Origin: JBBRMW01 sp038239365
GTDB lineage: Bacteria; Chloroflexota; Anaerolineae; Aggregatilineales; UBA2796
Length of the DNA stretch: 46,949 nucleotides
Assembly (NCBI GenBank): GCA_038239365.1
Contig: JBBSEU010000009.1
Coordinates: 1 to 46,949 of the forward strand
Direction of reading: 5' to 3'
Shown piece by piece: positions 30,724 through 39,270 of this stretch (positions are counted from its first letter, which is position 1; each line of letters opens with the position of its first letter). The translations under genes were made by a program, and so were the position numbers. The notes beneath the pieces are model-generated. The model was not told where the DNA came from. It saw only the letters and a list, made by a program, of their open reading frames with translations, and ran no database searches.

Positions 30724-32658
30724 ATGAAACGTCTCATATTCGCCTTGCTCCTGATTATTACGGGTCTGCCCTTGTTTACCCAGACACGCGCACAAGATCA
30801 ACAACTTCCTGAACCCATCGCCATTATCGACGCCGTGTTGAAAAGTATCGGCAGCAAAGTGGGCGTCACAATCACCCGACGCGATATTGACTATACCTGG
30901 GAGCGGATCAACTTCCCGGATGGCAGCCTGGATTGTCCACAGCCGGGCGTAAAGTACCCACAAGCCTTTCAATATGGCTATAAAGTTCTGATCACATATA
31001 AGGGGGTGACCTACGATTATCGCGCTACCGAAAAAGGGGATCGCATTTTCGAGTGTACCCCCAACGGTGCGGTCACGACGGTAGCGACACAAATTGTTGG
31101 TCCGGCCACCGCGCTTCCGACGATTCCCACTACCTCGAATCAATCCGCCGTGTTTACGAATGCGGTGGCCTATATTGGCGGCGATGGAAACGTGATCGTT
31201 GGCCTGCTCAACCCCAAAACGACGGTGCCACTCACCAGCAACGCGAAGGGCAAACCGACTGCTTTTTACCCATTCTTTGAACAGCTTCACGTTTACGGTC
31301 ACTTGAGCTGGTCGCCGGATGGGACAACGCTGGCTTTCACCGATGATAAAGACCATACCCTGTATCTGGCACGCACCGGACAAAAAGCCCTCGCCATCGC
31401 CAGTGGTCTGGCAATTGGCTATCCGCCGTCCTGGTCACCTGATGGCCGTGAGATTGCCTATGCCGTCACAACGACGCAAACATCCGGGAGCAATGGCGTC
31501 ACCGTTCAAATTCAAGCGATCCCCGTCGCTGGCGGTCAACCGCGCGTAGCAGGTCAGTTTGTGGAAGGTATCGGTTGCGGTGGCGGTGGTTTTGATCCGG
31601 CAGTGGCAGCCTATTTTGGCGATGCTGGATACGAAGGTAATCACGTTATCCTGGCTCAGGTCGCAAACGGCTATCTGTACACAAGCGCCTGTACAGGAAT
31701 TGGTTTGGGCTTAGCGACGGCCAATAATCAGGGCGGCTGGGTTCGGACGGACTTGAGTGGTGCCGCCCTTTCGCCGGATCAGACACACTTAATCGCCGTG
31801 CGTCGTCAGGCGAATAGTGAACTGCTTTTGTCGGGCGTCGCGCTGGAATCAATAGATTTGGCGACGGGTAAAGGTACTGATTTGGCTGCACAGCCCAATG
31901 TATCGCAGGCCGCCTGGTCAGCCGACGGTCAATCGATCCTGTACAGCACTGTCACACCCGCCGGACAGATCAGCGTCAGCGCCAATAATCAGACTGCCAA
32001 CGCCATTTTCTCTGGCGGGTCGTTCAATGCGCCGATCAACACCGTCAGTTTGTGGAAAATGCCCGCGATGGGCGGCAGCTCGACACAGTTAATCACGCGT
32101 GAAGGTTATGCCATTGGCAATATCAGTGCATCACCCGATGGCAGTGTAGCGTTCAGTTTCATCGGTTCACTGGTCGATATGGTAAAACAAGTTGAACTGG
32201 GCAAGGGTCTAGATACGATTATCGCCGCCGCGCCGCTGCCGCAACTCTACGTTTTGCCTGCTGCCGCTCCCAACCTCACGTTCTACAGTCTGGGCAGCCA
32301 ACCCGTCATTTCCAATGGACAGTTCACGCCCGCACCTCCCGAAAATGGCGCAGTCGGGACGGCGATTGTCAATGGGACGGGTAGTACCGCGCCGCCCGCA
32401 CTCGTGATCGGTCAGACGGCGGTTGTAACTGCGACAAAGAGCAACCTGAATATGCGCTCCAAACCCAGCACGACAGCAGAAGTTAAGCGGCTGCTCCTAC
32501 CCGGCACTATCGTCACCATTCTGGCAGGTCCCACCGAGGCCGAAGGTTTCCGTTGGTGGCAGGTGCGCGCCCCGGATAGCAGCGTCGGTTGGGTAGTCGA
32601 TCAGGTGACGGACAAAGACGGCACGACAAACACCCTGACGCCACAGGCAGCGGGTTAA
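30724..32658 (+). CDS. Secreted PD40/TolB-like propeller protein with C-terminal SH3 domain
   Basis: A 644-residue exported protein. The signal peptide covers residues 1-24 (hydrophobic LIFALLLIITGLPLF, cut after RA). The middle part repeats WSPDGxxLAF/IAY-type motifs (LSWSPDGTTLAFTDD, PSWSPDGREIAYAV, AAWSADGQSILYST), typical of a TolB/PD40 beta propeller. The C-terminus (about 565-635) is a bacterial SH3 domain (LNMRSKPSTTAEVKRLLLPG ... GWV) that often binds cell-wall peptides. The combination suggests a cell-surface protein bound to the wall. A GAGGATGT site precedes the ATG. Confidence 0.82.
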   Translation: MKRLIFALLLIITGLPLFTQTRAQDQQLPEPIAIIDAVLKSIGSKVGVTITRRDIDYTWERINFPDGSLDCPQPGVKYPQAFQYGYKVLITYKGVTYDYRATEKGDRIFECTPNGAVTTVATQIVGPATALPTIPTTSNQSAVFTNAVAYIGGDGNVIVGLLNPKTTVPLTSNAKGKPTAFYPFFEQLHVYGHLSWSPDGTTLAFTDDKDHTLYLARTGQKALAIASGLAIGYPPSWSPDGREIAYAVTTTQTSGSNGVTVQIQAIPVAGGQPRVAGQFVEGIGCGGGGFDPAVAAYFGDAGYEGNHVILAQVANGYLYTSACTGIGLGLATANNQGGWVRTDLSGAALSPDQTHLIAVRRQANSELLLSGVALESIDLATGKGTDLAAQPNVSQAAWSADGQSILYSTVTPAGQISVSANNQTANAIFSGGSFNAPINTVSLWKMPAMGGSSTQLITREGYAIGNISASPDGSVAFSFIGSLVDMVKQVELGKGLDTIIAAAPLPQLYVLPAAAPNLTFYSLGSQPVISNGQFTPAPPENGAVGTAIVNGTGSTAPPALVIGQTAVVTATKSNLNMRSKPSTTAEVKRLLLPGTIVTILAGPTEAEGFRWWQVRAPDSSVGWVVDQVTDKDGTTNTLTPQAAG

Positions 32659-32692
32659 ACTCGGTCAGAAAAGACAGAAGAAGGACTCTGCA

Positions 32693-33229
32693 ATGCGCCG
32701 CTACATGCTCTTAATCCCGCTGCTGATAATGGCTTTGGCGGCGCTTGCCTGCGACTCATACATCCCCGACGCCCCCAAAGTTGTTCAGGTCGAAGCTGAT
32801 CCACAGACACCCGGCAAAGCCTTTGCTCGCGTTGCGGGGGAAGTATCGTACAGCCAAATTTCGGCTGCCTACGAAACAACTGATTACGGCCAAAGCTGGC
32901 ACAAAACCGATCACACCTTCAGCTCGGCAGGTGATACAGCATTCAGTTTTTACGGCGAAAATCTCTATGATTCCCGCACAGGTGCTCGAGTCTGGTCATT
33001 TCCACGTGCGACTTTCCGCTTTTTCTTTGCGCCGGACTCGGAAGAAGATAGCTATTTTCAATTTGCGCCAATGAAAGGCTGTTCGGCAGTATCCGAGGCC
33101 GATCCGTCAATTGTCTATGTTTGCATGGGTACAGAGGGTGTCCTTGTCGGACCAAACCCGGCGGCTCCAGTACACGCTCCTGGGTGCTTTCCAGCAAGGG
33201 CATTGACGCTATCACGCCGCTGCGCCTGA
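32693..33229 (+). CDS. Probable N-terminal half of a frameshifted lipoprotein-membrane protein
   Basis: A 178-residue frame. The start is a lipoprotein-like signal (MRRYMLLIPLLIMALAALAC, Cys20), then a beta-rich domain with the sialidase-type phrase YETTDYGQSWHKTD. The last part after residue 154 (from about 33155) loses normal character, with many Ala, Pro, Arg and Cys residues. Natural sequence continues in the -1 frame, which encodes the membrane domain annotated next. Joining the two at the A-AAC-CCG heptamer (33154-33160) gives about 473 residues. So the true gene is probably 32693-34113, with either a real frame change or a base lost in assembly. Confidence 0.65.
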   Translation: MRRYMLLIPLLIMALAALACDSYIPDAPKVVQVEADPQTPGKAFARVAGEVSYSQISAAYETTDYGQSWHKTDHTFSSAGDTAFSFYGENLYDSRTGARVWSFPRATFRFFFAPDSEEDSYFQFAPMKGCSAVSEADPSIVYVCMGTEGVLVGPNPAAPVHAPGCFPARALTLSRRCA

Positions 33230-34113
33230 CGATCACTGATCCGGTTATCATTTTGGTGATCATCATTTTGGCGCTTATTTTCCCGCCGCTTTCGTGGCTG
33301 CATATCTGGTTGCTCAGGCAGGCATGGCGTTATGCCTTCCCGATGGGTGAGGGGCGGCACGCACTCCAATATGCCGCTGTGGTGACAGGTATCATAACAC
33401 TCCTGGCAGTAGGCGCAATCGTTTTCTGGCTGACCAACGTTCAGACGGATTATTACCCAGTTGTTGGTGTGATGACGTTGATCACGGTGGCGATCAGCAC
33501 CGGCGCGGCGATTCGGTTGGGGCGGGAACGCGGCTTCTCAGATGGATTCGTGATTCGTCTGTCGGTAGCGACGGCCTTGCTCTCGGTGATCGTGCCGATT
33601 GGCGTCGCTTCGATCTGGGTCGCCTGGCCGATCATCATCACCCTGATTATGGGTTTCATATCTTTCCGCAGCAGCCTGAACTACTATCTGAATCGGATCA
33701 AGAGCAAGATCACGCAATGGCAGATCGATCAATTGGCGCTCGGCATTTTGATCATTTTCTCGATGATTTTGGTACCGATTGCCTGGATGACACTCAGAGT
33801 GGTTTCAATTGTTGCCATACCCAGTAATATGCACGGCATTGTCGGCCTCGGTGCAGTAGTCGTTGTGTTGATCGTGAGCGTCGTTGCGGTACGTTTGTAT
33901 GTTGGCTGGCGGGCGCGCACACTCATCGTCAAAAAGAATGTCGCGCCCGGTGAAGCAGCCGATGATGTACGGCTGTTCAGCGGGGCGGCGTGGTGGGGGC
34001 CATTGTTTGGCGGCGCGTTTGTCTGGCTGGTCACGTCCGCGTTTTTATCCGGGCTGGTCTTTTACCTGCAAGCCGGAGCGCGTAGCTGGTTTCAAACGCT
34101 GATCATCAAGTAG
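33121..34113 (+). CDS. Multi-pass membrane domain, downstream half of the frameshifted gene
   Basis: An open frame of up to 330 residues, of which the real coding part begins near 33154. From residue 40 it has about eight membrane helices (for example PVIILVIIILALIFPPLSW, AVVTGIITLLAVGAIVFW and VGLGAVVVVLIVSVVAVRL). No family is recognised. The only start codon candidates lie inside the overlapping upstream frame (TTG at 33121) and have no ribosome site, which supports the view that this is the C-terminal part of the lipoprotein gene. A shorter independent product is possible but less likely. Confidence 0.6.
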   Translation: MHGYRGCPCRTKPGGSSTRSWVLSSKGIDAITPLRLTITDPVIILVIIILALIFPPLSWLHIWLLRQAWRYAFPMGEGRHALQYAAVVTGIITLLAVGAIVFWLTNVQTDYYPVVGVMTLITVAISTGAAIRLGRERGFSDGFVIRLSVATALLSVIVPIGVASIWVAWPIIITLIMGFISFRSSLNYYLNRIKSKITQWQIDQLALGILIIFSMILVPIAWMTLRVVSIVAIPSNMHGIVGLGAVVVVLIVSVVAVRLYVGWRARTLIVKKNVAPGEAADDVRLFSGAAWWGPLFGGAFVWLVTSAFLSGLVFYLQAGARSWFQTLIIK

Positions 34114-34118
34114 TGAAG

Positions 34119-34499
34119 CTAGCGTTCTTTGGCAATCACCCGCCGCAAGTGATTTTTGGCTTCGTCCAGGCTGTTGAAAAACGTCAGTTCATCGCCGCCA
34201 CCCGCCAATTTCAAGATCGGTTCAGCAATCATTCGCATCATGAACGAGACGCCCACCACTGCGATCTGACCGCTGTTCGGGAGCGGTTCGCCACCGATCA
34301 CCTGCTGCGACGCTTGAAGCAGCGGCAAGCTGACCGATACGCCTTTCAAATCGACTACCGCATGTACCGTGTTGGTTGCCTGCGTGAATATCTTCCGAAC
34401 GTTTTCTTTCGCGGGCGGGATGTCCTGGGGCTTCCAATCGCCCGCGATGCGAATGAGCAGGATATGGTCGTTTTCGATCAGTTCCAGTTGAATGGGCAT
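34119..34499 (-). CDS. SpoIIAA-like (STAS-fold) small protein
   Basis: A 126-residue soluble protein with an alternating strand/helix pattern of the STAS/SpoIIAA-like fold (LELIENDHILLIRIAGDW, then VHAVVDLKGVSVS and IAVVGVSFMMRM, ending in helix SLDEAKNHLRRVIAK). Family placement is from pattern only. STAS-like proteins act as phosphorylation-controlled switches or sense small ligands. No partner kinase is nearby. The gene converges on the membrane-protein gene, five bases apart, and is divergent from the DUF4139 gene. Confidence 0.55.
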   Translation of the reverse strand: MPIQLELIENDHILLIRIAGDWKPQDIPPAKENVRKIFTQATNTVHAVVDLKGVSVSLPLLQASQQVIGGEPLPNSGQIAVVGVSFMMRMIAEPILKLAGGGDELTFFNSLDEAKNHLRRVIAKER

Positions 34500-34564
34500 G
34501 TTGCCTCCGTCGGCGGATAAGCGTACCCTAATATACGCATAATTGGCAGAAAGTGGAGTAATTT

Positions 34565-36520
34565 ATGAGCGAACTACCCGTCCGGGAAATTGTCCTGTAC
34601 AAGCATGGTGTCGGTTTTTTCGTCCGCGAAGGGGCATTGAGTGCCGCTGAATTGACGCTCCCCTTTCGACAGGATGAAATCAACGATGTGCTGAAAAGTT
34701 TATCCGTCTTCGATAGAGCGGGCGGTCAGGTGCTTGGCATTCACTATCCAACGCCCATGGATCGAGATTCCCGTCTATCCAACAGCGTGATTCGGCTCTC
34801 ACACGAAACGAGTCTGCACGATTTGTTCCGCGATTTGCGTGGCCGTCAGGTATCGCTCACCTTTGAAAGGACACTCGGCACGTTGGAAACGCTCAACGGG
34901 CGCGTGATCGGCCTGGATGAAGTTGGCGCAGAAGCCGCGAAACGAACACTGCTCACCCTTCTGACGGAGAGCGGTAAAGGCGAAGTTCTTGATCTGGGAA
35001 CGTTGCGCGGCTTCCAGATTGCCGATGATCAATCGGTACATGATATGAGCTACTTCCTGGACACGAGCCTGACCGAAGACATACGCCGTACCGTGACCGT
35101 CAGCCTCAGTCCTGGCGATCATCAACTGGTCGTGTCGTATGTCGCGCCATCCCCCACGTGGCGGGTCAGTTATCGTGTCGTTGCCGAGTCGGATGAGGCG
35201 GGTCAAAGCGGCAAGGCATTGTTGCAAGGTTGGGGTTTGTTCGATAATCGACTTGATGAAGACCTGGAAAATATTCAGGTTACGCTCGTAGCCGGGCAAC
35301 CGATTTCGTTCATCTACGATCTGTATGCCTCACGCATCCCGGAGCGGCCAACCGTGCAGGATGAGACACGAATCGCGCCGGGGCCAGTCGAGTTTGCGGG
35401 TGGAGGCGTTGCCGCCGAATCCACACTCGTAGGCTTCGCCCAAGACCTTCGCTTCGAGGCTGCTCCAGCCGCTCCCCAGTCACCAAAGGTCATGTCGAGA
35501 TTAAGCCGTTTGCGCTCTGAAGATTTTGCCAAAGCCGCACCTCCGGCAGCCACGACCAAAGACACAGGCGAAACCTTTCAATATGTGGTCACGACGCCTG
35601 TATCCGTCAAGCGTGGCGAGTCGGCACTTGTCCCGATCATTGGCGCGGAAGTGTCGTACCAGTGCGAACTGCTCTACAATGGCGCGAAGCTGCCCGATCA
35701 TCCAGTCGCGGCGCTGCGTTTCCCGAATTCGACCGGGTTAACACTTGAGCGCGGCCCGGTGACAGTTGTTGAGGATGGTGATTACAAAGGCGAAGCGGTC
35801 ATCGCCTTCACCAAAGAGGGTAATGAGGTCTATTTGCCGTATGCGGTGGAACTGGGCGTGCGTGTTGTTGAACGCTCGGAACGCCGGACTGAAACCGCCG
35901 GACTGAGCATTGAGAATGCCTACCTGATTTATGATGAGTATCATGTTCAGGGTGTGGTTTACACAGTGGAAAACAATACCTCGAAGCCCCAAACCGTGAC
36001 GATTGAAGCGCGCATTTGGGGCGACATGGAGTTGTTCGATACCGTGCCGCCGATCATGGAAAACGCGACAGAACGGCGTTGGCGAGTCGATGTGCCCGCT
36101 CACAGCAAGATTGAATTTCGGCGGCAGGAACGGCTACGCAGTAAGCGTCAGGAATCGTTGCGAAGTGTGCAGTACGAAACGTTGCAACATTATTTGAAAC
36201 ATCGCTGGCTTGATCAGTCAACGTTCGACAGGCTATCGGAAATCCTCAAAGCACGCAGCGTTATTGAACAGGCGCGCGCCGAACAAAACACACTGACCAG
36301 CAAACGCACGGCGATCTACGCTCAACAGGAGCAGCTTCGCGCCAACCTGGGCACGCTAAACGCCGCTGGGCAGGAAGCCGCACTCCGCAATCGGATGCTT
36401 TCGCAGCTTGAAGCGGCGCAGGATCAGTTGGAAGCATTGGATCGGCGTGCTAAAGAACTTGAGCAGGAGATCACGACGGCAGAGCAGCAAATGGAGCAGA
36501 TTATCGCGGCGTTTGGTTAG
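34565..36520 (+). CDS. DUF4139 domain protein with C-terminal coiled coil
   Basis: A 651-residue protein without a signal peptide. The N-terminus (VREIVLYKHGVGFFVREG) and the segment VVSYVAPSPTWRVSYRVV with the following NxxxEDLENIQVTLVAG are typical DUF4139 text. A long charged helical tail (about 550-650, Gln/Glu/Leu-rich) should form a coiled coil. The family is widespread, with unclear function; eukaryotic and bacterial members have been linked to mucoidy control in name only. A GTGGAG site sits six bases before the ATG. The protein is probably cytoplasmic and may form oligomers. Confidence 0.85.
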   Translation: MSELPVREIVLYKHGVGFFVREGALSAAELTLPFRQDEINDVLKSLSVFDRAGGQVLGIHYPTPMDRDSRLSNSVIRLSHETSLHDLFRDLRGRQVSLTFERTLGTLETLNGRVIGLDEVGAEAAKRTLLTLLTESGKGEVLDLGTLRGFQIADDQSVHDMSYFLDTSLTEDIRRTVTVSLSPGDHQLVVSYVAPSPTWRVSYRVVAESDEAGQSGKALLQGWGLFDNRLDEDLENIQVTLVAGQPISFIYDLYASRIPERPTVQDETRIAPGPVEFAGGGVAAESTLVGFAQDLRFEAAPAAPQSPKVMSRLSRLRSEDFAKAAPPAATTKDTGETFQYVVTTPVSVKRGESALVPIIGAEVSYQCELLYNGAKLPDHPVAALRFPNSTGLTLERGPVTVVEDGDYKGEAVIAFTKEGNEVYLPYAVELGVRVVERSERRTETAGLSIENAYLIYDEYHVQGVVYTVENNTSKPQTVTIEARIWGDMELFDTVPPIMENATERRWRVDVPAHSKIEFRRQERLRSKRQESLRSVQYETLQHYLKHRWLDQSTFDRLSEILKARSVIEQARAEQNTLTSKRTAIYAQQEQLRANLGTLNAAGQEAALRNRMLSQLEAAQDQLEALDRRAKELEQEITTAEQQMEQIIAAFG

Positions 36521-36857
36521 TATTCTGAAGGCCGCCCGAAACGATCACTACGCGCCGAGTATGGGCACGGCAAATAGGATGTGAACCGTAGACGCTTGCA
36601 TACCATTACCTCACCAAATTAGTCGCAATTCTCAGCACAGTTCGAGCCACCATTCCCACATTATCGTTAATTGACCGGGTTTTTGCCGACCTCAAATCAG
36701 GTTATGCTAAGTGGAAAATTCGAGTACGTGTATTTCCAATCGATGAAAGGCCACTTGCTTTTCCTCCAATGATATGGGCTTCAGAGATTGGCATTGGACA
36801 GCAAAAAATGAGTTAATATCCTAAAATAGGCGAGAAGAAACTGTATTCACGTAACTA
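36521..36857. other. Intergenic region with an open but start-less reading frame
   Basis: No convincing gene. On the plus strand 36592-36816 has 74 codons without a stop between TAG and TAA; it includes VFADLKSGYAKWKIRVRV and PLAFPPMIWASEIGIG, which looks protein-like. It has no ATG, GTG or TTG before its last three codons and no ribosome site, so it may be a decayed gene fragment or chance. No terminator hairpin was found after the DUF4139 gene. Confidence 0.3.
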
Positions 36858-36885
36858 TTGGAGGTATCTTGCACAGCGTTATACT
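36858..36885 (+). promoter_or_regulatory. Putative promoter for phosphofructokinase
   Basis: A -35-like box TTGGAG (36858-36863), 16 bases, and a -10 box TATACT (36880-36885) lie just before the pfkA gene. The -10 box matches consensus at five of six positions, the -35 box at four of six. The start codon lies about 32 bases downstream. Confidence 0.4.
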
Positions 36886-36917
36886 CCAGCCTGGTTAATT
36901 CAAAGCTATGAGGTTTT

Positions 36918-37892
36918 ATGATCAAACGGATCGCTGTATTGACTTCAGGGGGCGATGCGCCGGGCATGAATGCCGCCATTCGTGCGGTGACACGCTGCGC
37001 TTTCGATCTGGATTGGGAAGTGTTCGGTGTTCGACGTGGCTATTATGGCTTGATTGATGGGCAGTTCGAACAGTTCACGGCGCGCTCTGTCGGCGGCATC
37101 ATTCAGCAGGGCGGCACGATTTTGGGCAGTGCGCGCTGTGCGGAATTCCGCACACTGGAAGGTCGCCAGAAAGCACTTGGCGAGTTGGCCTCGCGTGGGA
37201 TTGATGGCCTGGTTGTGATCGGGGGCAACGGCTCACAAACCGGGACAAATGCTCTCTCCGAAATGGGCTTTCCGGCAGTCGGGATCGCATCCACCATTGA
37301 TAACGATCTGATCGGTAGCGACATCACCATCGGCGTTGATACCGCCTTGAACATCGCACTTGAAGCGATTGATCGACTCAAGATCACGGCGTCGTCGCAT
37401 GGTCGCGCGTTCCTGGTCGAAGTGATGGGGCGTAATTGTGGTTACATCGCGCTGATGGCTGCGCTTGCAGGTGGCGCAGAGGTAGTCGTGATTCCGGAAA
37501 TCGACACGACTCCTGAACAGGTGGCCGAGGGCGTTGCGGCAGCCTATCAACGCGGCAAATCACACGCGATTGTGGTAGTGGCCGAAGGTGCGCGTTATAA
37601 AGCCGACGCGATGGCCGCATATTTCAAAGAACATGAGACGAAGCTCGGCTTCGACCTACGTACTTCGACGCTTGGACACATGCAGCGCGGCGGCGCTCCA
37701 ACGGCTTATGATCGCCTGCTGGGCACGCGGCTGGGAGCAGGCGCAGTCAAGGCGCTGGCAAACGGTCAAACGGGCGTCCTGATCGGGATGATTGCCAGTA
37801 AAATTACCGCTACACCGATTATCGAAGTGGTTGAACGCACCAAAGGCATTGACCCTGAACTGTTTGAACTGATGCGCGCCCTCAACAAGTAG
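36918..37892 (+). CDS. pfkA: 6-phosphofructokinase
   Basis: A 324-residue phosphofructokinase, which phosphorylates fructose 6-phosphate in glycolysis. The family opening TSGGDAPGMNAAIRA (9-23) and the catalytic loop TIDND (126-130) with Asp128 are intact, as is VMGRNCGY. The donor-site motif reads GGNGSQTG (102-109), with Asn104 where classical bacterial enzymes have the magnesium-binding Asp of GGDGS. Related enzymes with GGNGS exist, so the protein may be active with altered donor or metal use; ATP versus pyrophosphate cannot be decided from this. A GAGG site is four to five bases before the ATG. Confidence 0.93.
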   Translation: MIKRIAVLTSGGDAPGMNAAIRAVTRCAFDLDWEVFGVRRGYYGLIDGQFEQFTARSVGGIIQQGGTILGSARCAEFRTLEGRQKALGELASRGIDGLVVIGGNGSQTGTNALSEMGFPAVGIASTIDNDLIGSDITIGVDTALNIALEAIDRLKITASSHGRAFLVEVMGRNCGYIALMAALAGGAEVVVIPEIDTTPEQVAEGVAAAYQRGKSHAIVVVAEGARYKADAMAAYFKEHETKLGFDLRTSTLGHMQRGGAPTAYDRLLGTRLGAGAVKALANGQTGVLIGMIASKITATPIIEVVERTKGIDPELFELMRALNK

Positions 37893-37902
37893 ACCGCTTA
37901 AC

Positions 37903-39267
37903 TTACCATGCCAGCAGCGACGGTTCTTCCAACACAGAGCGCAGATCGGCCAAAAAATTTGCAGCATGTGCACCATCAACCACCCGATGGTCGGCAGACA
38001 GCGTGACGGTCATCAGTGAACGCAAGACGGGTTTGCCTTCCGCGTCGGGGACGAACTGTTGCACCGGACGCCCCACCGCCAGAATCGCTACCTGCGGCGG
38101 GTTGATAATCGCCGTGAAACGATCTACGCCGTACATACCCAGGTTACTGATCGTGAACGTGCCGCCCTGCACATCATTGATATGAAGCGTGTTACCCCGC
38201 GCCCGATGTGCCAGTTCGTCAATCGTAGTCTGAATCTGGCGAATCGCTAACCGTTCGGCATGATGCACCACTGGCACGACCAACCCCTCATCGAGCGCCA
38301 CCGCCACGCCAATATTCGCCGTCGGCCACAGCGAGATTTCGTCACCTTCGAGCGTGGCGTTTACATTCGGGTGTTGCAACAGCGTCCAGGCGCACGCCTT
38401 GACCAAAATCGCGGTGATGGAGATTTTCTCTTTGCGCGCTTTCACACGCTGTCGCAAAGCCTCAATCCCGCTCATGTCGATTTGTGCGTCAAAGAAAATG
38501 TGTGGCGCGTTCTGAAAACTCTGCTGCAAACGAATCGCAATCGTGCGGCGCATCCCGGTCAGTCTGACAATTTTCGGCGCGTCAGGATCAGGCACGCTCT
38601 GACTCCCCCTCTCTGTAAACGTAGAGGGGGCAGGAGGGTGAGGTGAGACCAGTATTTCCAGCGCGTGCTGAACATCCGATCCTTGAACGCGACCTTTTAG
38701 CCCCGTTCCGGCAATGGTGGTCAGATCAACGCCTGCTTGTTCGGCCAGATGACGCGCCGCAGGAGTCGCACGAACTTTGCCCGGAACGCTGCTCTGCTGC
38801 GCCAATGCCGATTCAACATCGCCACGCACGATCCGTCCATCGCGGCCACTCCCTTGTACGCGGCTCAGATCGATATTGGCGGCTTCGGCGACTCGGCGGG
38901 CAAGCGGCGTGAGTTTTGCCTCACCCCCCAGCCCCCTCTCCACTTGTGGAGAGGGGGAGTCAGACATAGCAGTTAAAATTTGAGGTTGGGAAGCTGTAGT
39001 ATCTGGCAACGTGGCCGGACGCGCTTCGCCGGGACGCAACAGATAGGCGATCACCTGCGTTACCGGGACTTCTGTGCCTTCGGGGAATTGCAGCCCAAAC
39101 AGTGTGCCTGCTTCCGGCGCTTCCACTTCCATATTGACCTTGTCTGTGGTCACTTCGCAGATCGGATCGCCATTGCGGACGGTATCGCCGTCTTTTTTGA
39201 GCCACTGCACAATCGTTGACGTTTCAACCGTGAAGCCAAATTTCGGCAGGATGATCGGGATCGGCAT
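37903..39267 (-). CDS. Dihydrolipoamide acyltransferase E2 of a 2-oxoacid dehydrogenase complex
   Basis: A 454-residue E2 core. The lipoyl domain (1-80) has the lipoylated Lys43 in TTDKVNME. Two E3/E1-binding domains follow in tandem (about 119-155 and 168-204), each with the xTPxAR start and the GxGxxGR turn; one is more usual. The catalytic domain (about 228-454) ends with the HxxxDG motif, His427 and Asp431. The linkers at residues 102-117 and 207-224 are encoded by inserted palindromic repeats. Substrate could be pyruvate or acetoin; the genes for E1 beta and E1 alpha lie directly upstream. Assembled in the cytoplasm; no E3 gene in the window. Confidence 0.92.
   Translation of the reverse strand: MPIPIILPKFGFTVETSTIVQWLKKDGDTVRNGDPICEVTTDKVNMEVEAPEAGTLFGLQFPEGTEVPVTQVIAYLLRPGEARPATLPDTTASQPQILTAMSDSPSPQVERGLGGEAKLTPLARRVAEAANIDLSRVQGSGRDGRIVRGDVESALAQQSSVPGKVRATPAARHLAEQAGVDLTTIAGTGLKGRVQGSDVQHALEILVSPHPPAPSTFTERGSQSVPDPDAPKIVRLTGMRRTIAIRLQQSFQNAPHIFFDAQIDMSGIEALRQRVKARKEKISITAILVKACAWTLLQHPNVNATLEGDEISLWPTANIGVAVALDEGLVVPVVHHAERLAIRQIQTTIDELAHRARGNTLHINDVQGGTFTISNLGMYGVDRFTAIINPPQVAILAVGRPVQQFVPDAEGKPVLRSLMTVTLSADHRVVDGAHAANFLADLRSVLEEPSLLAW
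38598..38643 (+). repeat. REP-like palindromic element A inside the E2 gene
   Basis: A 46-base element beginning TCTGACTCCCCCTCTC and ending GGGTGAGG. Its outer bases pair (CCCCCTCT with AGAGGGGG). Compared with copy B it differs in at most ten central bases and two single bases near the end. It lies in an E2 linker and is read through in frame as Pro/Ser-rich residues 207-224. Confidence 0.8.
38919..38964 (-). repeat. REP-like palindromic element B inside the E2 gene
   Basis: The inverted partner of element A, also 46 bases. Its core forms a perfect stem: CCCCCTCTCCAC pairs with GTGGAGAGGGGG across two bases. It is read in frame as E2 residues 102-117 (DSPSPQVERGLGGEA is included). Confidence 0.8.
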
Positions 39268-39270
39268 GGT

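Noticed and set aside
36640..36660. A GTTCGAGCC string considered as a tRNA T-loop
   Set aside because: No acceptor stem, anticodon arm or D-arm could be built around it.
37892..37903. Terminator between the convergent pfkA and E2 genes
   Set aside because: Only about ten bases separate the two stops and no hairpin was found.
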